Assembly (NCBI GenBank): GCA_016871135.1
Contig: VFZQ01000102.1
Span: 1-10,907, forward strand
Length of the DNA: 10,907 nucleotides
Origin: Acidobacteriota bacterium
GTDB taxonomy: Bacteria; Acidobacteriota; Terriglobia; Bryobacterales; Bryobacteraceae
Direction: 5' to 3'
In this document: positions 5,808-10,907 of the stretch, piece by piece
Numbering within the stretch: position 1 is the stretch's first letter
Layout: each line of letters opens with the position of its first letter
The notes under the pieces: generated by a model
Database searches by the model: none
Told to the model about the DNA's origin: nothing
Seen by the model: the letters and a program-made list of their open reading frames with translations, nothing else
Translations under genes and position numbers: made by a program

Positions 5808-7009
5808 ACAACAAACGATGGTGGGTAGTTTGCTGGCTGAGCCTCGGCATGGTGATCGCCTACATTGACCGCGTGAACCTGACGTCGGCGATGCCGTCGA
5901 TCGGCAAGATGATGTCGCTTGACGACGAGCAGCGGGGCATGGCACTCTCGGCGTTCTTCTGGACGTATACGATTGGTCAGATTCCCGCCGGCGTGCTTGT
6001 CGACCGCTACGGCGTTCGGTTGCTCTACACGTTGGGAATCACGCTGTGGAGTATCGCTTCCGCGTGCACCGTCTTGACGACTGGCCTGTGGGCGCTGGTG
6101 GCCACGCGGCTATTTGTTGGTCTCGGCGAAAGCGTGGTGACGTCGTCGTCGCTGCGCTACATCCGCGCGCACTTCGCCGAAAAAGAACGCGGCTTCGCGG
6201 TCGGCGTCTACATGACAGGGACCAAGATCGGCCCGGCGATCGGACTACCGCTGGCGGGTTTTCTGGTCGTTCAGCTTGGTTGGCAGGCGATGTTTCTGAT
6301 CATGGGGCTGGGCAGCCTGTTGTGGTTGGGGCCGTGGCTGGGCTGGGTTAAGAAGGACGACCCGGCCGCGCTGCCCGCGGGCACCGGTGCGGGCGCCGAG
6401 AAGACATCGATTCGCACGGCGCTAAGAAGCAGCGTAATGTGGGGGATCATCATCGGCACTTACTGCTACATGTATTTTGTCTACTACTGCATGACTTGGA
6501 TGCCGCAGTATTTTCAGAAGACGCACGGGCTGTCGATCGAGAAGTCGAACTGGTTCAGCGGTGTGTCGTTTGGCGGCATGGCCGCGGTGGCCGCGATCGC
6601 GGGTTGGGTGGCCGACCGTTGGATCGCCAGGGGCGGGGAGCCGATCTTCGTGCGCCGTGTCTTCACTGTGTCGGGCTTCGTGATGGCGGCGATGCAAACG
6701 CTGAGCGTGTTCACCGATTCGAAGGAACTCATGATTGGCCTGACGATCGCGTCGCTGTGCGGGCTTGGCCTGGCGACGGCGAACTACTGGGCGCTGACTC
6801 AAACGCTGATGCCTGGAGCGGTGCCCGTGGCGATTCAGAACACGGCGGCGAATTTGGCCGGCATCGTCGCGCCGTGGCTGACGGGTTGGTTAATCAAGAA
6901 CACCGGAAGTTTCGACGCGCCGATCAAGGCTGTCGGGTTCTGGTTGGTGCTGGGGATCTTCGCGTACTCCGTGATGGTGCGGAGAAGGGCAGCGGACTAC
7001 GTCCGATAG
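5804..7009 (+). CDS. MFS transporter, anion:cation symporter (ACS)-like
   Basis: A 401-residue inner-membrane transporter of the major facilitator superfamily, of normal length, with about 12 hydrophobic segments. TM1 ends in AYIDRVNLTSAMP (about 19-31), the charged motif typical of the ACS family (hexuronate, glucarate and other organic anion symporters). The loop 2-3 motif A reads GVLVDRYGVR (63-72). RLFVGLGE (102-109) fits the TM4 motif, and TMWMP-type aromatic sequence (YYCMTWMPQYF, near 227-237) fits TM7. A hydrophilic loop near 182-205 separates the two halves. It starts inside the kinase stop codon (ATGA) with its own Shine-Dalgarno, so its expression is tied to the kinase. A sugar acid or other organic anion is the most likely substrate by family, but the sequence does not prove it. 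Its last 13 bp overlap the convergent argJ gene. Confidence 0.9.
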   Translation: MNNKRWWVVCWLSLGMVIAYIDRVNLTSAMPSIGKMMSLDDEQRGMALSAFFWTYTIGQIPAGVLVDRYGVRLLYTLGITLWSIASACTVLTTGLWALVATRLFVGLGESVVTSSSLRYIRAHFAEKERGFAVGVYMTGTKIGPAIGLPLAGFLVVQLGWQAMFLIMGLGSLLWLGPWLGWVKKDDPAALPAGTGAGAEKTSIRTALRSSVMWGIIIGTYCYMYFVYYCMTWMPQYFQKTHGLSIEKSNWFSGVSFGGMAAVAAIAGWVADRWIARGGEPIFVRRVFTVSGFVMAAMQTLSVFTDSKELMIGLTIASLCGLGLATANYWALTQTLMPGAVPVAIQNTAANLAGIVAPWLTGWLIKNTGSFDAPIKAVGFWLVLGIFAYSVMVRRRAADYVR

Positions 7010-8175
7010 CTCCCATTGATCTTGATGTAGCCCTCGGTGAAGTCGCACGTGTAGAACCGCGCACCGCCATTGCCGCCGCCCTTCACGGCGAAGGTCACGT
7101 GTGTGTCGGGCTCGTCCAACCGCGCTGTCAACTCCTCCTCGGAAAAGTCCACCGCGAGCCCGTTCTTACACACGAGCATGCCCTGCATCGTGATCGAAAC
7201 GTTCCTCAACTCGAAGTCGACTCCGGCGTTACCCGCCGCCATAATTACGCGGCCCCAGTTCGGATCGCTGCCCGCGATCGCCGTTTTCACGAGCGGCGAA
7301 TTGCCGATCTGTCTCGCGATTCGCATCGCTTCGTCGTCGGACTTCGTGCCGGTCACGTCGATGGTGACCAACTTCTTCGCGCCCTCGCCATCGCGGGCAA
7401 TTTGCCGCGCGAGGTCTTCGAGCAATACCGTCAGCGCCTGCTCGAAGACGCCCTTGTCCTTGGCGGTCATCTTCAGGCCTGAGGCTCCGTTGGCGAGCAA
7501 GAACAGCGTGTCGTTGGTCGACGTATCGCCGTCGACGCTCATCGCGTTGTAGCTGCGTGCGCTGGCCCGTTTGAGCATTCCGCGCAACTCCGATGGGGAC
7601 AGTGCGGCGTCGGTCATCACGTAACCGAGCGTTGTCGCCATCAACGGTTGGATCATGCCCGAGCCCTTCGTCGTGCCCGCGATATGGACGGCGCCGCCCT
7701 TTACGCTGATCGCCGCATGTGCCTTTTTCGGCACCAGATCCGTCGTCATGATCGCGCTGACGACGTCCTCGAAGCGATCCGTAGCAAGACCGTCGGCCAA
7801 CGCCTTCGCCTTCGACGTAATCTTCGATCCGTCCAACTCGACGCCGATCACACCCGTCGAACACACAAGCACCTTCGACGCGGGCACTCGCAGCACTTTC
7901 GCGACAGCGCGGGTTGTCTCCAGCGCGACTTTCATTCCGGTGCGAGTCGCACAGTTTGCGTTGCCAGCGTTGGTGAGAATCGCAGAGGCGACGCCCTTTG
8001 TCGCCGCGAGGTTTTTCTTCGACAGAATCACCGGCGCCGCCATCGCTTTGTTTTGCGTGAACACTCCCGCCGCCGAAGCCGGGGCATCGGACACGATCAA
8101 CGACAGATCATCCTTCGCAGCCTTGCGGATGCCGGCATACAAAGAGGAGTAACGATAGCCAAGAGGTAGCTTCAC
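6997..8175 (-). CDS. argJ: Bifunctional ornithine acetyltransferase / N-acetylglutamate synthase ArgJ
   Basis: A 392-residue enzyme of arginine biosynthesis. It moves the acetyl group from N-acetylornithine to glutamate, and in bifunctional forms can also use acetyl-CoA. The family autocleavage region is present: GTTKGSGMIQP followed by MATTLGYVMTDA. Cleavage is expected between Ala180 and Thr181, leaving Thr181 as the N-terminal nucleophile of the beta chain. CSTGVIG (105-111) fits the oxyanion-hole motif, and SDPNWGR (303-309) and the final INGSYRT are family landmarks. The length is normal. The start is GTG at 8175, chosen because AGGA lies 9 nt upstream at 8188-8185. The fmt stop is only 3 bp upstream, so argJ is the last gene of the operon. 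Whether it has full synthase activity cannot be judged from sequence. It ends within the last codons of the convergent MFS gene. Confidence 0.96.
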   Translation of the reverse strand: MKLPLGYRYSSLYAGIRKAAKDDLSLIVSDAPASAAGVFTQNKAMAAPVILSKKNLAATKGVASAILTNAGNANCATRTGMKVALETTRAVAKVLRVPASKVLVCSTGVIGVELDGSKITSKAKALADGLATDRFEDVVSAIMTTDLVPKKAHAAISVKGGAVHIAGTTKGSGMIQPLMATTLGYVMTDAALSPSELRGMLKRASARSYNAMSVDGDTSTNDTLFLLANGASGLKMTAKDKGVFEQALTVLLEDLARQIARDGEGAKKLVTIDVTGTKSDDEAMRIARQIGNSPLVKTAIAGSDPNWGRVIMAAGNAGVDFELRNVSITMQGMLVCKNGLAVDFSEEELTARLDEPDTHVTFAVKGGGNGGARFYTCDFTEGYIKINGSYRT

Positions 8176-8178
8176 GAT

Positions 8179-9102
8179 TTAGTTTCCTAGCAGTTCATTG
8201 TCCGACAATCGGGCGCCGTTCGAAAAGCTCTCGCCGCTTACGCGCTTGCGGCCATCCGGCTGCACTTCACGGAGTTCGAGCGATGTGCCTGCGCCGCAAC
8301 CGACGAGTAGCCTGCGATTGCGCAGACGCATTGCGCCTGGAGCCAAATCCGTATCGCTAGCCAGCGCCGCCGTCAATACCTTTAAGCCCGTGCCCCGAAA
8401 TGACGTGAATGCGCCGGGCCACGGAGTAAATCCGCGCAACCGGGCGTAGATCGCCGCCGCCGGCTTCGACCAGTCAATCGCGCCGTCTTCTTTCTTCAAG
8501 ATCGGCGCCAACGTCGCTTCCTCGCTGTTCTGTTTTTCCGGCGCGATTGTCCGAAGACGGCCCAGCGTTTCAATCAACAGTGTTGCGCCCATCGCCGCCA
8601 ACCGCTCCGATAACTCAGGCGCAGTCTCGTCGTCGCCGATCGCGGTCTCGGTCTTCGAAAGCATATCGCCGGTATCAAGCCCTGCGTCGATGCGCATCGT
8701 CGTGACGCCCGTCACTCGCTCCCCGTTCGCGATCGCCCATTGTATCGGGGCCGCGCCACGGTACTTCGGCAGCAGCGACGCATGCACGTTGATGATGCCG
8801 AGCGGAGCGAGGTCAATTATGGCCTGTGGCAGAATTTGTCCATAGCCGACGACGACCATAGCTTCGGCCCCGAACTCAGCCAACTGCGCAATTACTTCCG
8901 GTCTTCGAACTCGCTCCGGCTGATATAACGGCAATCTGAGACCAAGCGCACATTCCTTCACCGGCGACGTCGCCAACTCCTGCCCGCGTCCTTTCGGCCG
9001 GTCCGGTTGTGTGTAGACGGCTCGTACTTCGTGACCCGCGGCAACCAGCGCTTCCAACGTAGGCACGGCAAACCGCGGCGTGCCCATGAAGACGACTACC
9101 AC
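8179..9102 (-). CDS. fmt: Methionyl-tRNA formyltransferase
   Basis: A 307-residue cytoplasmic enzyme that formylates initiator Met-tRNA using 10-formyltetrahydrofolate. The start MVVVFMGTPRFAVP is the usual Fmt N-terminus. Catalytic residues of the formyltransferase fold are present: Asn105 and His107 in INVHASLLPKYRG, and Asp143 in GLDTGD, matching the Asn-His-Asp set of the family. The C-terminal OB-like domain begins near 205 (IDWSKPA) and includes RGFTPWPGA. The GTG at 9102 is preferred over the Met at codon 6 because the conserved beta-1 strand needs residues 1-5; AAGG about 7 nt upstream supports it. Its first 7 bp overlap the end of def, so the enzyme that adds formyl and the one that removes it are co-translated, a common bacterial arrangement. 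The usual downstream neighbour rsmB is absent; argJ is there instead. Confidence 0.97.
   Translation of the reverse strand: MVVVFMGTPRFAVPTLEALVAAGHEVRAVYTQPDRPKGRGQELATSPVKECALGLRLPLYQPERVRRPEVIAQLAEFGAEAMVVVGYGQILPQAIIDLAPLGIINVHASLLPKYRGAAPIQWAIANGERVTGVTTMRIDAGLDTGDMLSKTETAIGDDETAPELSERLAAMGATLLIETLGRLRTIAPEKQNSEEATLAPILKKEDGAIDWSKPAAAIYARLRGFTPWPGAFTSFRGTGLKVLTAALASDTDLAPGAMRLRNRRLLVGCGAGTSLELREVQPDGRKRVSGESFSNGARLSDNELLGN
8185..8188 (-). promoter_or_regulatory. Shine-Dalgarno fixing the argJ GTG start
   Basis: Minus-strand AGGA is 9 nt upstream of the GTG at 8175 and lies within the last codons of fmt. It supports the GTG as the true start of argJ. Confidence 0.55.
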
Positions 9103-9608
9103 TCGCCCGCCTTGACGAGCTTGGCAATCTTGCGCCGGATCAGATCCCGTTTCAACGGTGACAGGTGCTTCAAGAACAAAATGCCGTGCAAATGGTCGAT
9201 CTCGTGCTGTATTGCGCGCGCCAGCAACTCATCGCCTTCCACTTCGAACTCCTTGCCGTCTAGATCCAATGCGCGCACACGAACTTTCATCGCGCGACGA
9301 ACGTCCTCACGGAAACCGGGAATCGACAAGCAGCCCTCTTCGCCCAACTGCTGACCTTCCCGCGAGACGATCTCGGGATTGATCAAGACGAGTTTCGCCG
9401 ACGAGTCCTCTCCCGCTGAAACATCGATTACCGTAAGCTGTTTCGACACGCCGATCTGGGGCGCCGCGAGGCCCACGCCCTTGTTGCCGTACATCGTCTC
9501 GAACATGTTCGCGGCGAGTTGCCGCAGTTCTGCGCTTCCGAAATCGGCTACCTGTTCACACGGCGTCTCAAGCACCGGATCGCCGTACTTACGAATGGTC
9601 AACAACAT
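9096..9608 (-). CDS. def: Peptide deformylase
   Basis: A 170-residue metallo-hydrolase that removes the N-formyl group from nascent proteins. All three family motifs are intact: GVGLAAPQIG (44-53), EEGCLSIPG (89-97, metal-ligand Cys92) and QHEIDHLHG (133-141, metal-ligand His134 and His138 with catalytic Glu135). The length is typical of type 1 bacterial enzymes. The ATG at 9608 shares one base with the aroC stop (TGATG), and GGGAG 5 nt upstream (9618-9614) provides a ribosome binding site. The stop TAG lies inside the fmt start region (7-bp overlap). This makes def the middle of a translationally coupled aroC-def-fmt unit. Confidence 0.97.
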   Translation of the reverse strand: MLLTIRKYGDPVLETPCEQVADFGSAELRQLAANMFETMYGNKGVGLAAPQIGVSKQLTVIDVSAGEDSSAKLVLINPEIVSREGQQLGEEGCLSIPGFREDVRRAMKVRVRALDLDGKEFEVEGDELLARAIQHEIDHLHGILFLKHLSPLKRDLIRRKIAKLVKAGEW

Positions 9609-10780
9609 CAGAACTCCCGAACCTGTTCCAGATACCCATCGTAGTTCCGGCGGGTTTCCATCAGTGAGTCGCCGCCGAATTTTTCGAGGAACGCTTGCGC
9701 CAACACGATCGCCACCATCGCTTCGCCGATCACTCCCGCGGCCGGAACCACCGCGACATCGGAGCGCTCATAGGCCGCTTTTTCCGCATCGCGCGTGACG
9801 ATGTCGACCGATTCGAGCGGCCGGCGCAACGTCGAGATCGGCTTCAGGAATCCGCGAACGAACAGATCCTGCCCGTTGGTGATGCCGCCTTCCAGTCCGC
9901 CCGCGCGATTGGCGCCGCGATAGAACGACCGCTTGTCCTTGTCGTAGTGAATCGTGTCCTGCACCTTCGATCCGAACGAATGGGCGCCCTCTTCGGCGAG
10001 GCCCACTTCGACGCCTTTCACCGCCTGCATCGACACAATCGCCTGCGCCAAACGGCCATCTAGTCTCGTATCCCACGCAATGTGTGAGCCTAGGCCAACG
10101 GGCAATCCGTGCGCCACGACCTCGAACACGCCGCCGACCGTGTCGCCGGTCCGATACGCCTCATCAACAACAGCCTTCATTCGCTGCTCCGCTTCGGCGT
10201 CGACACAGCCAAGGAGAACTTCGTCTTTCTTTGAAAGCGCGACTAACTCTTCCCATTGCGCCGGGCGATCGAGTGTTGCCGTGCCGACCGCGATCACGTG
10301 GCTCAGCACCTCGATCCCAAATTGTCCGAGGAACTGCTTGGCGATCGCGCCCACCGCCACGCGTGCCGTCGTCTCACGCGCGCTGGCGCGTTCGAGAATG
10401 TAGCGGGCGTCGTGATAGTTGTACTTGATCATGCCGGCCAGGTCGGCATGGCCGGGCCGCGGGCGGAGCACCTTTTTCTTCTTCTCGTCGCTGCCCTCGA
10501 AGTCGGTGACCGACATCGGCTCGGTCCAATTCTTCCAGTCGGCGTTGCGAATGATAATTGCGATCGGCGAACCGATCGACTGCGAATGCCGCACACCCGC
10601 GACAAGTTCCGCGGTGTCGGTCTCGATTTTCATTCGGCCGCCGCGGCCGAAGCCCTGCTGCCGCCGCCATAATTCGCGGTTTACGGCGTCGAGAGATATG
10701 GGAACACCAGATGGGACACCCGTGAGAGTCGCAACAAGGCACTCGCCGTGGGACTCGCCGGCGGTTTCGAAACGAAGCAT
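9608..10780 (-). CDS. aroC: Chorismate synthase
   Basis: A 390-residue FMN-dependent enzyme that converts 5-enolpyruvylshikimate-3-phosphate to chorismate, the last step of the shikimate pathway. Diagnostic motifs are GESHG (8-12) with catalytic His11, RPGHADL (108-114 region) with catalytic His111, the ERASARETTARVA signature (130-142), and GGLEGGITNG near the middle of the second half. A lysine-rich insert (DEKKKKV, near 98-104) just before RPGHADL is slightly unusual in composition. The length is normal for the long bacterial form. The ATG at 10780 is preceded by AAAAGG, which overlaps the stop of the upstream receiver-domain gene, 7 bp away. The 3' end overlaps def by one base. Confidence 0.97.
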   Translation of the reverse strand: MLRFETAGESHGECLVATLTGVPSGVPISLDAVNRELWRRQQGFGRGGRMKIETDTAELVAGVRHSQSIGSPIAIIIRNADWKNWTEPMSVTDFEGSDEKKKKVLRPRPGHADLAGMIKYNYHDARYILERASARETTARVAVGAIAKQFLGQFGIEVLSHVIAVGTATLDRPAQWEELVALSKKDEVLLGCVDAEAEQRMKAVVDEAYRTGDTVGGVFEVVAHGLPVGLGSHIAWDTRLDGRLAQAIVSMQAVKGVEVGLAEEGAHSFGSKVQDTIHYDKDKRSFYRGANRAGGLEGGITNGQDLFVRGFLKPISTLRRPLESVDIVTRDAEKAAYERSDVAVVPAAGVIGEAMVAIVLAQAFLEKFGGDSLMETRRNYDGYLEQVREF

Positions 10781-10787
10781 GAACCTT

Positions 10788-10907
10788 TTATTGTCTCAGA
10801 TGCGGTAAGCGCCTCGCGGCGGCCTGCCGCGCCCATCTCGCAATGGCCTGGTGAAGCGCGTCCTTGGAAACGGGTTTCGACAAGTGATCGTCCATTCCCG
10901 CCTCGCG
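10788..10907 (-). CDS. C-terminus of a receiver-domain protein (response regulator or hybrid histidine kinase)
   Basis: The last 39 codons of a gene entering from the right edge, ending with TAA at 10790-10788. The visible start reads REAGMDDHLSKPVSK and continues with a DALHQAIARWARQ helix. GMDDHLSKPV is the conserved end of CheY-like receiver domains: it includes the invariant Lys (residue 11 of the fragment) and Pro before the last helix. The GMDDxLxKP form, with a short basic tail and no output domain after it, is most common in hybrid histidine kinases with a C-terminal receiver, but a stand-alone regulator cannot be excluded. The stop is 7 bp before aroC, so this signalling gene is probably the upstream member of the biosynthetic operon, or at least reads through into it. 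Confidence 0.8.
   Translation of the reverse strand, partial: REAGMDDHLSKPVSKDALHQAIARWARQAAARRLPHLRQ

Noticed and set aside
6439..7482. Open frame of 347 codons on the plus strand spanning the MFS and argJ ends
   Set aside because: It runs in another frame through the MFS gene and antisense to argJ, both with clear family motifs; it has His/Arg-rich composition and no domain.

Overview
The window is GC-rich, gene-dense and almost free of intergenic DNA. It looks like chromosomal DNA of an Acidobacteriota member, probably Solibacter/Bryobacterales-like. This is inferred from gene content: a secreted carboxypeptidase-regulatory-like/TonB-receptor type N-terminus, a Ser/Thr kinase fused to a TolB-N-like domain and TPRs, a PEP-CTERM surface protein, a short RR-leader amidohydrolase_2 protein, and a compact aroC-def-fmt-argJ block. 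No rRNA, tRNA, CRISPR, IS element or phage gene was seen.

Left part (1-2913). On the minus strand a 600-residue ABC exporter half-transporter (192-1994) is followed after 6 bp by the first 61 codons of an outer-membrane receptor-like protein that runs off the left edge. Divergent from the ABC gene, only 16 bp away, is an amidohydrolase_2-family protein (2011-2913) with substitutions at two expected metal or catalytic positions. The 16 bp hold an AT-rich near-symmetric element that can be read as a -10 box in both directions.

Middle (2839-7009). A minus-strand secreted protein (2839-3483) has the Cys and Gln motifs of a thioester domain and a PEP-CTERM-like end. Its last 24 codons are antisense to the end of the amidohydrolase gene. 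Across a 113-bp divergent spacer lies a plus-strand two-gene operon. It holds a cytoplasmic Ser/Thr kinase-TolB-N-TPR protein (3597-5807) and, through an ATGA overlap, a 12-TM MFS transporter of the anion:cation symporter type (5804-7009).

Right part (6997-10907). This is a tightly packed minus-strand operon. In transcription order it contains the C-terminus of a receiver-domain protein, aroC (chorismate synthase), def (peptide deformylase), fmt (Met-tRNA formyltransferase) and argJ (ornithine/glutamate acetyltransferase). Junctions are 7 bp, a 1-bp TGATG overlap, a 7-bp overlap and 3 bp. The operon joins aromatic and arginine biosynthesis to the N-formylmethionine cycle. Its end overlaps the convergent MFS gene by 13 bp.

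A recurring pattern is that internal operon genes have visible Shine-Dalgarno sequences. The two plus-strand first genes instead have a TAnnnT box ending exactly 6 nt before the ATG and no Shine-Dalgarno, as expected for leaderless mRNAs.
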